The position numbers and the translations under genes are program-made. Source: Lachnospiraceae bacterium (GTDB lineage: Bacteria; Bacillota; Clostridia; Lachnospirales; Lachnospiraceae). From it: a DNA stretch of 64,000 bases. Positions 23,801 to 32,176 of this stretch are shown here, in pieces; position 1 is the stretch's first letter, and each line of letters begins with the position of its first letter. The notes under the pieces were generated by a model. It had not been told where the DNA came from, searched no databases, and was given only the letters and a program-made list of their open reading frames with translations. The stretch covers positions 1 through 64,000 of the forward strand of contig JAAVYA010000006.1 in assembly GCA_022790855.1 (NCBI GenBank), in the 5' to 3' direction.

Positions 23801-24718
23801 ATGAGCAACACGAATGAGCTGATCAACCGGATCAATGACAAATACGGCGGTCTGAGTAAGGGACAGAAGCGTTTGGCCGCCTATATTACAGATAATTATG
23901 ATAAAGCGGTATTTTTAACTGCCGCCAAGCTGGGAGAAGTGGTGGGCGTCAGTGAATCCACGGTTGTGCGGTTTGCAGTTCACCTGGGATATAAAGGATA
24001 CCCGGAGTTTCAGAAAGCGCTGGAGGAGCTGGTACGGAATAAATTAAATTCCATCCAGCGCATGGAGGTCACCTACGGGCGCATCAGCCAGTCCAGGATT
24101 TTGGAGACGGTTCTTCAGTCAGATATGGAGAAAATCAAGCATACCGCAGAGCATATCGATCAGGCTGCCTTTGAAATGGCGGTGGATATCATTCTCCATG
24201 CTAGGCATATCTATATTGTGGGAATCCGAAGCTGCGCTCCGCTGGCCAGTTTTCTCGCATTTTATTTTAATCTGATGTTTGAAAATGTCCATCTGCTCCA
24301 AACCAACAATTCCAGCGAATTGTTTGAACAGATGGTCCGTATCGGCGGGGAGGATGTGATCATCGGCATCAGCTTTCCCAGGTATTCTATGCGTACCTTA
24401 AAGGCTATGGAATTTGCCAATAACCGCAGCGCCAAAGTCATTACGTTGACGGACAGCGTCCATTCGCCTATGAACCTGTACTCTTCCTGCAATTTGATCG
24501 CCAAAAGCGATATGGCTTCCATTGTGGATTCTCTGGTGGCGCCTTTAAGCGTCATCAATGCTTTGATCGTGGCCCTCTGTATGAAAAAGCAGTCGGAGGT
24601 GGCCCAGACGTTGGAGATGCTGGAAGATATTTGGGACGAGTATCAAGTGTATGAAAATGACGAGATTAATTATATTGATGATTCTTTAAAAACACGATAT
24701 GCCAAGTTGGAACATTGA
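23801..24718 (+). CDS. MurR/RpiR-family transcriptional regulator
   Basis: Members bind DNA through an N-terminal helix-turn-helix and sense sugar phosphates through a C-terminal SIS domain. The 305-residue protein shows the HTH_6 region (about residues 1-78; SKGQKRLAAYITDNYDKAVF, LGEVVGVSESTVVRFAVHLGYKGYPEFQ) and an SIS domain (about 125-255; IYIVGIRSCAPLASFLAFYF, DVIIGISFPRYSMRTLKAMEFAN, AKVITLTDSVHSP). AAGAGGAG precedes the start. The adjacent gene is a flavoprotein, not a sugar gene, so the regulated target is unclear. It has its own promoter. Confidence 0.9.
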   Translation: MSNTNELINRINDKYGGLSKGQKRLAAYITDNYDKAVFLTAAKLGEVVGVSESTVVRFAVHLGYKGYPEFQKALEELVRNKLNSIQRMEVTYGRISQSRILETVLQSDMEKIKHTAEHIDQAAFEMAVDIILHARHIYIVGIRSCAPLASFLAFYFNLMFENVHLLQTNNSSELFEQMVRIGGEDVIIGISFPRYSMRTLKAMEFANNRSAKVITLTDSVHSPMNLYSSCNLIAKSDMASIVDSLVAPLSVINALIVALCMKKQSEVAQTLEMLEDIWDEYQVYENDEINYIDDSLKTRYAKLEH

Positions 24719-24736
24719 CAGTGCAGGGAGAAGGAT

Positions 24737-25972
24737 ATGAAACAAGTGATCGTAATAGGCGGAGGCGCAGCCGGGATGATGGCGGCCATACGCGGGGCTC
24801 AGCGGGGGTTTTCTGTACGATTGTTAGAGCAAAATGAAAAGCTGGGCAAGAAAATTTATATTACAGGAAAAGGAAGGTGTAACCTGACCAATGCCTGTGA
24901 TACGGAAGAACTTTTTGCACATGTGATGCGCAATCCAAAGTTTTTATATAGCGCTTTCTACACCTTTTCCAACTGGCAGGCCATGGATTTTTTTGAAGCA
25001 AATGGGTGCAGGACCAAGATAGAACGAGGACAGCGTGTGTTTCCGGTTTCGGATCATGCGTCCGATGTGACCGGGGCGTTGAAGCGAAAATTAGAGGAGA
25101 CACAAGTGCAGATTTGTCTGCACCATAAAGTGGAAAAGATCTTGCAGGAGGGCGGCAGAGTAAAAGGCGTCCAACTGGCAGGGGGCGGCATTTTGGAAGG
25201 AGATTTTGTAATCGTCGCGGTCGGAGGCTGTTCCTATCCGTCTACAGGCTCTACAGGAGACGGCTTTCGCTTTGCCAAAGCGTTGGGACATCAGGTGAAG
25301 GAGCCTACTCCGGCGCTGGTTCCTTTTGAGGCGAAAGAGGATTGGGTAAAAGACCTCCAGGGGCTGGCTTTGAAAAATGTTGCGGTCACGATGGAAAAAG
25401 ACGGACGCAGGCTTTATGAGGGCTTTGGAGAAATGCTGTTTACCCATTTTGGTGTCAGCGGCCCGTTACTGATCAGCGCCAGCAGCATCCCGGCGGTTTC
25501 CAAGGCAGAGTTTCCTTTGGAATTGTATATAGATTTGAAGCCGGCTCTGGACAAGGAACAGTTGGATCGGAGAATTTTAAGGGATTTTGAAGAAAATCAT
25601 AATAAAACTTTTAAAAATGCCATACAAAAACTCTTTCCCTCCAGGCTGATTCCTGTTATGATAACGTTATGCGGTATTCCGGGAGAAAAAAAGGTTTCTG
25701 AGATTACAAAAAAAGAGCGTATGCACTTTGGAGAGCGGATCAAACGTCTGCCAGTAACTCTTACCGGAACCAGAGGATTCCAGGAAGCGATTATTACAAG
25801 AGGCGGCGTCAGCGTCCGGGAAGTGAATCCTTCCACCATGGAGTCAAAATTAGTTCAAGGTCTCTATTTTGCGGGGGAAGTGCTGGATCTGGATGCCCTG
25901 ACAGGAGGCTTCAACTTGCAGATCGCATGGTCTACCGGATACCTGGCCGGAGAGTCCCTTGGGCGGGAATGA
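24737..25972 (+). CDS. HI0933/BaiN-family flavoprotein
   Basis: This 411-residue FAD protein belongs to the HI0933-like family (named aminoacetone oxidase or NAD(P)/FAD-dependent oxidoreductase in annotations; BaiN is a member). Visible motifs are the N-terminal dinucleotide fold VIGGGAAGMMAAIRGAQRG, the family signature KIYITGKGRCNLTN, GCSYPSTGSTGDGF and the C-terminal FAD contact GLYFAGEVLDLDALTGGFNLQIAWSTG. The physiological substrate of most members is unknown. It follows the regulator by 18 bases and leads into cmk-ispH-S1, a common clostridial order. A paralogue lies at 58403-59647. Confidence 0.88.
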   Translation: MKQVIVIGGGAAGMMAAIRGAQRGFSVRLLEQNEKLGKKIYITGKGRCNLTNACDTEELFAHVMRNPKFLYSAFYTFSNWQAMDFFEANGCRTKIERGQRVFPVSDHASDVTGALKRKLEETQVQICLHHKVEKILQEGGRVKGVQLAGGGILEGDFVIVAVGGCSYPSTGSTGDGFRFAKALGHQVKEPTPALVPFEAKEDWVKDLQGLALKNVAVTMEKDGRRLYEGFGEMLFTHFGVSGPLLISASSIPAVSKAEFPLELYIDLKPALDKEQLDRRILRDFEENHNKTFKNAIQKLFPSRLIPVMITLCGIPGEKKVSEITKKERMHFGERIKRLPVTLTGTRGFQEAIITRGGVSVREVNPSTMESKLVQGLYFAGEVLDLDALTGGFNLQIAWSTGYLAGESLGRE

Positions 25973-26053
25973 GTGATTGAACATACCCTGGAAATGAAAA
26001 AGCAGTTGTTTCCTTTTGAGGAAAGAGGCTGTGGTAAGGAGGAATTAGAACAC

Positions 26054-26734
26054 ATGGGTTTTAATATAGCGATCGACGGTCCGGCAGGAGCCGGCAAAAG
26101 TACCATTGCCAGACGTGCGGCGAAGGAATTAGGTTTTGTTTACGTGGATACCGGGGCGATGTACCGGGCGATGGGGCTTCATATTTTGAGAAATCAGATT
26201 CCCAGGGAAGACGAGCAGGCAGTGGCAAAAGCCTGCCAGGATGTGAAAGTATCTATTGCCTATGAGAGTGGAGAACAGCAGGTGTATTTAAACGGAGAAA
26301 ATGTAAGCGGAGAGATCCGCAGGGAAGAAGTAGGCAATGTGACGTCGGTCATCAGCGCTTATCCAAAAGTTCGGGAAAAGCTTCTTCATTTACAGCGGAA
26401 TCTTGCCGAAAAAGAAGATGTGATTATGGATGGAAGGGACATTGGGACATGCGTATTGCCCCATGCGCCTTTGAAGCTGTATCTGACTGCCAGCGTCAGG
26501 ACCCGGGCAAACCGAAGATATCAGGAATTGACCCAGAAGGGTATGGATTGTGATCTGGAAGCGATTTGTGAAGATATCGCCGCCAGGGACGAGCGGGATA
26601 TGAATCGGGCGGCTTCTCCCTTGAGGCAGGCCGAAGACGCCGTTTTGCTGGAAAGCTCCGAATTGGGGATTGAGGAGGTAACCTCACTTGTGGTGGGATA
26701 TGCCAAAGAGCGTATGAGGAAGGGACAGGAATAG
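26054..26734 (+). CDS. cmk: Cytidylate kinase
   Basis: Cmk phosphorylates CMP and dCMP with ATP to the diphosphates. The open frame begins at 25973, but the real start is the ATG at 26054 behind AAGGAGGAAT, giving 226 residues, the usual length. The protein opens MGFNIAIDGPAGAGKSTIARR with the P-loop at about residues 9-17. It continues with YVDTGAMYRA, the NMP-binding insert, DGRDIGTCVLPHAPLKLYLTAS and DERDMNRAASPL, all family signatures. Its stop codon abuts the ispH start codon at 26735, implying coupled translation. Confidence 0.96.
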   Translation: MGFNIAIDGPAGAGKSTIARRAAKELGFVYVDTGAMYRAMGLHILRNQIPREDEQAVAKACQDVKVSIAYESGEQQVYLNGENVSGEIRREEVGNVTSVISAYPKVREKLLHLQRNLAEKEDVIMDGRDIGTCVLPHAPLKLYLTASVRTRANRRYQELTQKGMDCDLEAICEDIAARDERDMNRAASPLRQAEDAVLLESSELGIEEVTSLVVGYAKERMRKGQE

Positions 26735-27589
26735 ATGGAAGTAAGGACAGCAAAAAGCGCAGGATTCTGCCCTGGTGTGAAGCGGGCGGTGGATCTGGTG
26801 TATGAGCAGGCAGAAGGGAGCCAAAAGCCTGTATATACCTACGGCCCTATTATCCATAATGAAGAGGTAGTTAAGGATTTGGAACAAAAAGGCGTGAGGG
26901 TGGTAGATACCAAAGAACAGCTTGCGGACTGCCGGGGAGGTACGGTGATCATCCGTTCCCATGGCGTATCCAGGGAAGTATATGATATGCTAAAGGAAAA
27001 CAGCGTGGAATATGTGGACGCCACCTGTCCTTTTGTACGTAAGATTCATCAGTATGTGGAACGATACAGCAAATTAGGATACCACATCCTAATCATAGGA
27101 AACAGCAGCCATCCGGAGGTGGAAGGTATCCGGGGATGGGGAATTTCTGGAAGGACTTCTGTGCTGTCTACACCAGAAGAGGCTGAAAAATTCAGGGTTT
27201 TGGAGGATACGAAACTTTGTATCGTAGCACAAACGACATTTAATAACAATAAATTTAAATATTTAGTTGAAATTATAGAGAAAAAAGGTTATGATATAAT
27301 TGTTTTAAATACGATTTGCAATGCCACTCAAGAACGGCAAAGGGAAGCCAAAGAGATTTCCGCCCAGGTGGACGCCATGATTGTAATTGGCGGGAAGAAC
27401 AGTTCCAATACGCAAAAGCTATTTGAAATATGTAAAAAAGAATGTGAAAATACTTACTATATACAAACAATTGATGATTTGGATGTAACAAAACTACAAT
27501 CCATTGATAGTGTAGGTATTACCGCAGGGGCTTCCACCCCAAACTATATTATTAAGGAGGTTCAAACGAATGTCAGAAATGAGTTTTGA
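26735..27589 (+). CDS. ispH: 4-hydroxy-3-methylbut-2-enyl diphosphate reductase
   Basis: IspH makes IPP and DMAPP in the last step of the MEP isoprenoid pathway, using a 4Fe-4S cluster. The 284-residue protein has the three cluster cysteines in AGFCPGVKRAV (Cys12), DATCPFVRKIH and NTICNATQERQ, plus GNSSHPEVEG, AQTTFN and the substrate loop GKNSSNT. No intergenic space separates it from cmk. Its last 20 bases overlap the start of the S1-domain gene, whose ribosome site lies inside the ispH coding end. In several other clostridia IspH and an S1 protein form a single polypeptide; here they are separate but overlapping frames. Confidence 0.97.
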   Translation: MEVRTAKSAGFCPGVKRAVDLVYEQAEGSQKPVYTYGPIIHNEEVVKDLEQKGVRVVDTKEQLADCRGGTVIIRSHGVSREVYDMLKENSVEYVDATCPFVRKIHQYVERYSKLGYHILIIGNSSHPEVEGIRGWGISGRTSVLSTPEEAEKFRVLEDTKLCIVAQTTFNNNKFKYLVEIIEKKGYDIIVLNTICNATQERQREAKEISAQVDAMIVIGGKNSSNTQKLFEICKKECENTYYIQTIDDLDVTKLQSIDSVGITAGASTPNYIIKEVQTNVRNEF

Positions 27590-28664
27590 ACAAATGCTGG
27601 AAGAATCATTTAAAACAATCAGAAATGGAGAAGTAGTCGAAGGTACCGTTATCGATGTGAAGCCAGACGAGATCATATTGAATATTGGCTATAAGTCAGA
27701 CGGAATCATTACCCGTAATGAATATACAAACGAGACGAATGTAGACCTGACCACGATGGTATCTGTCGGCGACACTATGGAAGCAAAGGTTTTGAAGGTG
27801 AATGACGGCGAAGGACAGGTATTATTGACCTATAAGCGCCTTGCAGCGGAAAGAGGCAGCAAGCGTCTGGAAGAAGCGTTTAACAACCAGGAAGTGCTTA
27901 CCGCAAAGGTAGCCCAGGTATTAGACGGTGGATTGAGCGTTATCATTGACGAATCAAGAGTGTTCATTCCCGCCAGCCTGGTATCCGATTCTTATGAGAA
28001 GGATTTAACCAAATATAACGGTCAGGACATTGAATTTGTGATCACGGAATTCAACCCCAGAAAGAGAAGGATCATTGGCGACCGGAAGCAGTTGATGCTG
28101 GCTAAGAAAGCAGAACTGCAGAAGGAATTGTTTGCAAGAATTCAAATCGGCGATGTTGTGGAAGGTACTGTTAAGAATGTGACGGATTTCGGCGCATTTA
28201 TTGATCTGGGAGGCGCAGACGGCCTGCTTCATATTTCCGAGATGTCCTGGGGAAGAGTGGAGAATCCCAAGAAGGTATTTAAGGTAGGAGAACAAGTGAC
28301 TGCCTTTATCAAAGATATCAACGATAAGAAGATTGCTTTGAGTATGAAGTTTGAAGACCAGAATCCCTGGAAGGATGCTTCAGAGAAGTATGCTGCCGGA
28401 ACGATCATCCAGGGCGTAGTGGCAAGAATGACAGATTTTGGCGCATTTGTGGAATTAGCTCCCGGTGTGGACGCTCTGCTGCATGTTTCCCAGATTTCCA
28501 GAGAGCATGTGGAGAAGCCTTCTGATGTATTGAAGGTGGGACAGGAGATCGAAGCCAAGATCGTAGATTTTAACGAAGCGGACAAGAAGATCAGCCTGAG
28601 CATGAAGGCGCTGATGAATGAGGAAAATACCGCAGCAGAAGGCTCTGAATACGAGGAAGAGTAA
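27570..28664 (+). CDS. S1 RNA-binding-domain protein (ribosomal S1-like)
   Basis: The 364-residue protein consists of four S1 domains: about residues 18-85 (VVEGTVIDVKPDEIILNIG), 103-165 (LTAKVAQVLDGGLSVII), 190-262 (VVEGTVKNVTDFGAFIDL) and 275-350 (IIQGVVARMTDFGAFVEL). Domains 3 and 4 are the most canonical, with LLHIS/LLHVS motifs. It probably binds mRNA during translation, like S1 or the YpfD type of Firmicutes. AAGGAGG seven to eight bases upstream fixes the start inside ispH (20-base overlap), so its translation is likely coupled to ispH. The acidic C-terminus (AAEGSEYEEE) is typical. Confidence 0.92.
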   Translation: MSEMSFEQMLEESFKTIRNGEVVEGTVIDVKPDEIILNIGYKSDGIITRNEYTNETNVDLTTMVSVGDTMEAKVLKVNDGEGQVLLTYKRLAAERGSKRLEEAFNNQEVLTAKVAQVLDGGLSVIIDESRVFIPASLVSDSYEKDLTKYNGQDIEFVITEFNPRKRRIIGDRKQLMLAKKAELQKELFARIQIGDVVEGTVKNVTDFGAFIDLGGADGLLHISEMSWGRVENPKKVFKVGEQVTAFIKDINDKKIALSMKFEDQNPWKDASEKYAAGTIIQGVVARMTDFGAFVELAPGVDALLHVSQISREHVEKPSDVLKVGQEIEAKIVDFNEADKKISLSMKALMNEENTAAEGSEYEEE

Positions 28665-28719
28665 GAGATATAAGTTTCATCGTAACTAAATGTAATGAAT
28701 GAAAAGCTGAGGTACATAC

Positions 28720-29496
28720 ATGTTGCAGGGATATGAAAAATTTAAAAAAGATATATTAGTGTTGACTCAGATTGACCTGAATTCTTACAAAGAAAAGCAG
28801 ATGAAGCGCCGCATTGATACGCTGATCACGAAGAATAGGGTCAAGAGCTATGATGAGTATGTGGCGTTGATCAAAAAGGACAAAGAGAAATTTGAACAAT
28901 TTATCAGCTTTTTGACCATTAACGTTTCTGAATTTTATCGGAATCCGGAGCAATGGAAGCTTTTGGACCGGGATGTATTTCCCGCTTTGATCAATCGTTT
29001 CGGAAAGAATCTTAAGATTTGGAGCGCGGCGTGCTCCACTGGGGATGAACCATATTCCCTGGTTATGGCATTGTCCAAGCATTTGCCATTGAACCAAATT
29101 AAGATTATTGCTACGGATATTGATAAGCAGATTCTGGATAAAGCCAGGATGGGCCTTTACAATGAGAAGAGCCTTGCTGCTGTGCCGGATGATTTGAAGA
29201 AGAAGTATTTTACAAAGGTAGGAGCTTCCTATAAGATCGCCAATGAGATTAAGGCAAGGGTGGAGTTTAAGCAGCATGACTTGTTAAAGGACGCTTATCC
29301 CACCGGATGCCATTTAATTGTCTGTCGCAATGTTATGATTTACTTTACGGAGGAAGCGAAGGAAGAGATTTATAAGAAGTTTAACCAGGCGCTTACGAAA
29401 GACGGAATCCTCTTTATCGGAAGTACGGAACAGATTATGAATTATAAGGAATTGAATTATCAGAGAAACCAGTCCTTCTTTTTCCAAAAGATTTAA
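28720..29496 (+). CDS. cheR: CheR-type chemotaxis protein methyltransferase
   Basis: CheR methylates glutamates on chemoreceptors using S-adenosylmethionine. The 258-residue protein has the N-terminal all-alpha domain (about 1-75), then the SAM fold with IWSAACSTGDEPYSLVMAL, IIATDIDKQILDKARMGLY and HLIVCRNVMIYF, ending FIGSTEQIMN...FFFQK. The canonical GEEPYS motif reads GDEPYS here. It is isolated from other chemotaxis genes; a soluble receptor is 17 kb away. A terminator hairpin lies immediately downstream, before a convergent gene. Confidence 0.93.
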   Translation: MLQGYEKFKKDILVLTQIDLNSYKEKQMKRRIDTLITKNRVKSYDEYVALIKKDKEKFEQFISFLTINVSEFYRNPEQWKLLDRDVFPALINRFGKNLKIWSAACSTGDEPYSLVMALSKHLPLNQIKIIATDIDKQILDKARMGLYNEKSLAAVPDDLKKKYFTKVGASYKIANEIKARVEFKQHDLLKDAYPTGCHLIVCRNVMIYFTEEAKEEIYKKFNQALTKDGILFIGSTEQIMNYKELNYQRNQSFFFQKI

Positions 29497-29500
29497 TTAT

Positions 29501-29543
29501 AAGGCAGCCTGTACATTGCATCTGCAATGTGCAGGCTGCTTTT
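29501..29543. terminator. Bidirectional terminator between convergent genes
   Basis: A stem of about 18 bp (29501-29520 with 29523-29543) closes on a two-base gap. A T-run follows on the plus strand and an A-run precedes it, which serves the minus strand. It separates cheR from the minus-strand nuclease gene. Confidence 0.8.
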
Positions 29544-29544
29544 C

Positions 29545-30630
29545 CTATGGGAGGGGCTGAAGTACCGATAGAAGATGCATCGCGTACTTTTTTTGGATTT
29601 CCCGGGAGGCAAGAAATTCATCCGTAAGCTCCAGGTAGAGAGGCGTTTCATGAAAGGCGGTTTTGAAACAGGGCGTAAAACATTCTTTATATTGAGGAAG
29701 AAACCTTCCGCTTTTTTTGATATAGCAGTTGGAAGCTTTCGCTTTTTGGCGAAATTCCTTGTCTACATATGTGGCGACGCTTTTGTGAATGGCCGTGTCT
29801 TCCTGGGGAAGATAGTAGTAATCTTGATAGTTGGGGTAGAAATACTTTAACTCTCCCTGGAAGACTTTTACTCTCAGTCTTGCGCTCTTGTCCTGTCCCA
29901 AAAGATGGAGTTCTTCTAAGACGCAAGAAAAACTGCGGGGAAAGAGAGTATCCGGTATCAATGTAAAAAATAGTTCCCAGGCTTCTTCGCCGGAATAATC
30001 CCGGTAAGGAGAAATGGTAACGTCAGCGGCCCGGAAGCAGCCGGAAAAGAAATCCCGGTAGGATAGAATAGGAAAAAGCCTGGGCATGGCCAGTACGTCT
30101 TCTTTGTTATGTAAAAGAAGTAAGGATAAGCTTCTGAGATCTTGGGAAGCTTCATACGTATGATATATGTCAATCAGTTCTTTCCCGGAATAGAGGTCGT
30201 CTCGCTCAATGGAGAGGAAGACTTCTAAAGATTTTTGACGCATGTCGGGCAGTTTTAACAATTTCTTGAAAGGGGAAATCAGTCGTAACAAGTCCATGTG
30301 GTCAAATTTGGCCAGAGGATTGGCAAGTCCCCAAAATTCGCAGCGTTGTTTTAGGAAAGGAAGGTCAAATCCCGTTCCGTTATAAGTGATCAGAGTGTGG
30401 AATTTTTGGCAGAAATCAGAAAAAGCAATCAAAATGTTTTGTTCTTCCTTCGAAGATTCGGAAAAAAACTGATGGAGTTCCATTTGGTTGTTCTGATAAC
30501 AGGCGCAGCCCAAAAGATAAATATGGTTCTTTTTTGCGGAAAGCCCGGTAGTTTCAATATCAAAAAACAAGCTGGAAGAGGAAATAGGGAAGGATAGGGA
30601 AAGGGGGATATATTCGATATATTCTTTCAT
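29545..30630 (-). CDS. YprB-like RNase H-fold (DEDD) exonuclease
   Basis: This 361-residue protein matches the YprB ribonuclease-H-like family, putative 3'-5' exonucleases. The DEDD residues are visible: FDIETTG (first Asp/Glu, about residue 25), YNGTGFDLPFL (second Asp, about 103) and LLHNKEDVLAM (final Asp, about 197). The C-terminal 150 residues resemble the family's variable tail rich in Tyr and Lys. In Bacillus, yprB is next to the helicase gene yprA; no helicase is nearby here. It converges with cheR and is divergent from rnfC. Confidence 0.82.
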   Translation of the reverse strand: MKEYIEYIPLSLSFPISSSSLFFDIETTGLSAKKNHIYLLGCACYQNNQMELHQFFSESSKEEQNILIAFSDFCQKFHTLITYNGTGFDLPFLKQRCEFWGLANPLAKFDHMDLLRLISPFKKLLKLPDMRQKSLEVFLSIERDDLYSGKELIDIYHTYEASQDLRSLSLLLLHNKEDVLAMPRLFPILSYRDFFSGCFRAADVTISPYRDYSGEEAWELFFTLIPDTLFPRSFSCVLEELHLLGQDKSARLRVKVFQGELKYFYPNYQDYYYLPQEDTAIHKSVATYVDKEFRQKAKASNCYIKKSGRFLPQYKECFTPCFKTAFHETPLYLELTDEFLASREIQKKYAMHLLSVLQPLP

Positions 30631-30734
30631 TACAATTCCTCCTAGAAATTGTCAGGGTAATAAATGGATCTCTCATATTGTACCTGAAAACCGGAAAATT
30701 TACAATGTCACTTCTGGGATTGGGTTTGTGCGTG

Positions 30735-30752
30735 TTTGTAAAAAAGTACAAA
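30735..30752. promoter_or_regulatory. 18-bp palindrome upstream of the rnf promoter
   Basis: TTTGTA, six bases, TACAAA. It ends 27 bases before the rnf -10 hexamer and so lies at or just upstream of the -35 region. The half-sites recall those before the hydrogenase module. Binding by Rex or another redox regulator is inference; the spacing is two bases shorter than a standard Rex site. Confidence 0.35.
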
Positions 30753-30779
30753 AATCCCTGCCTTTTCGAAAGGGTTTTA

Positions 30780-30788
30780 TGATATAAT
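30780..30788 (+). promoter_or_regulatory. Extended -10 promoter of the rnf operon
   Basis: TGATATAAT gives a perfect -10 (30783-30788) with a TGn extension. No good -35 box stands at 16-18 bases, as is common for extended -10 promoters or regulated promoters. The start codon follows 39 bases later. Confidence 0.65.
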
Positions 30789-30827
30789 AAAGGGAAATTA
30801 CAAAATAAGAGAAAGAGGGGCTACGAA

Positions 30828-32147
30828 ATGGGTTTAGGTACTTTTAAAGGTGGAATCCATCCCTATGACGGGAAGGAGTTATCCAAAGATAAGCCAATAC
30901 GTGAAGTATTACCCAAAGGCGATATGGTATATCCCCTTTCCCAGCATATCGGCGCACCGGCCAAACCGGTGGTGGCTGTGGGGGATACCGTATTAAAAGG
31001 GCAGAAGATTGCGGAAGCAGGCGGTTTTGTGTCCGCACCAATCTATGCCAGCGCTTCCGGCAAGGTGAAGGCCATTGAGCCGCGCCGGGTGGTTGTGGGG
31101 GACATGGTAACATCCATTGTGATTGAAAATGACGGAGAATTCAAGTCCGTGGAATTTAAAGAGACAGAGGATGTGGCATCATTAACCAAGGAAGAAATCA
31201 TCGATAAGATCAAAGAGGCCGGAATTGTGGGTATGGGAGGAGCCGGATTCCCCACGCATGTGAAGCTGTCTCCCAAGGAGCCGGAGAAGATTGAGTACAT
31301 AATTGCCAACTGCGCAGAGTGCGAGCCGTACTTGACGTCAGATTACCGCAGGATGTTAGAAGAGCCGGAGAAATTAATCGGCGGCTTGAAAATCGTATTG
31401 CAGCTTTTTCCCAATGCAAAAGCCTATCTGGGCATCGAGGATAATAAGCCGGATTGTATCCAGAAGCTTACGGAGATGGTGAAGGATGAGCCCAAAGTGG
31501 AGGTTTGTCCGTTAAAGACCAAGTATCCCCAAGGGTCCGAGCGTCAGTTGATCTATGCCATCAGCAAGCGGGCGATCAACGCGTCTATGCTTCCGGCGGA
31601 TGCAGGATGTATTGTGGACAACGTAGATACCTTGGTAGCTATTTACAATGCCGTGAAGCTGGGAAAACCTCTGATGCACCGTATTGTGACGATTACCGGG
31701 AAGGCTGTCAAAGACCCCGCGAACTTTTCCGTATGCATCGGGACGAATTTTGCAGAATTGGCGGAGATGGCCGGCGGTTTTAAAGAACAGCCCAAGAAGA
31801 TCATTTCCGGCGGCCCCATGATGGGATTTGCCATGTTTGGGCTGGATGTACCCACCACCAAAACAACCTCTGCGCTTTTGTGCCTGACAGAGGATGAAGT
31901 GGCGAAGTACCAGCCAAGCGCATGTATCAATTGCGCCCGGTGCGTGGAAGTCTGTCCATCCAGAATCGTTCCTTCCAGATTGGCAGATTATTCGGAGAAT
32001 TATCAGGAAGACATGTTTGAAAAATGGAATGGCCTAGAGTGTATCGAGTGTGGAAGCTGCAGCTTTATCTGCCCGGCGAAACGCCAGCTTGCTCAGGCGA
32101 TCAAATCCATGAAGAAAACAGTGCTTGCCAATAAACGGAAAAAATAA
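30828..32147 (+). CDS. rnfC: Rnf complex subunit RnfC
   Basis: Rnf couples electron flow from reduced ferredoxin to NAD+ with Na+ or H+ export. RnfC is the peripheral subunit that binds NADH. The 439-residue protein has the family N-terminus FKGGIHPYDGKELSK, a biotinyl-like/SLBB region (PVVAVGDTVLKGQKIAEA), the GMGGAGFPTHVKLSP nucleotide region and two 4Fe-4S sites near the C-terminus (CINCARCVEVCPSR and CIECGSCSFICPAK). Long RnfC forms of proteobacteria carry an extra repeat tail; this is the short clostridial type. It is the first gene of rnfCDGEAB. Confidence 0.97.
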   Translation: MGLGTFKGGIHPYDGKELSKDKPIREVLPKGDMVYPLSQHIGAPAKPVVAVGDTVLKGQKIAEAGGFVSAPIYASASGKVKAIEPRRVVVGDMVTSIVIENDGEFKSVEFKETEDVASLTKEEIIDKIKEAGIVGMGGAGFPTHVKLSPKEPEKIEYIIANCAECEPYLTSDYRRMLEEPEKLIGGLKIVLQLFPNAKAYLGIEDNKPDCIQKLTEMVKDEPKVEVCPLKTKYPQGSERQLIYAISKRAINASMLPADAGCIVDNVDTLVAIYNAVKLGKPLMHRIVTITGKAVKDPANFSVCIGTNFAELAEMAGGFKEQPKKIISGGPMMGFAMFGLDVPTTKTTSALLCLTEDEVAKYQPSACINCARCVEVCPSRIVPSRLADYSENYQEDMFEKWNGLECIECGSCSFICPAKRQLAQAIKSMKKTVLANKRKK

Positions 32148-32176
32148 TGATACGATAAGAAAGAGGTGGATTAAAA

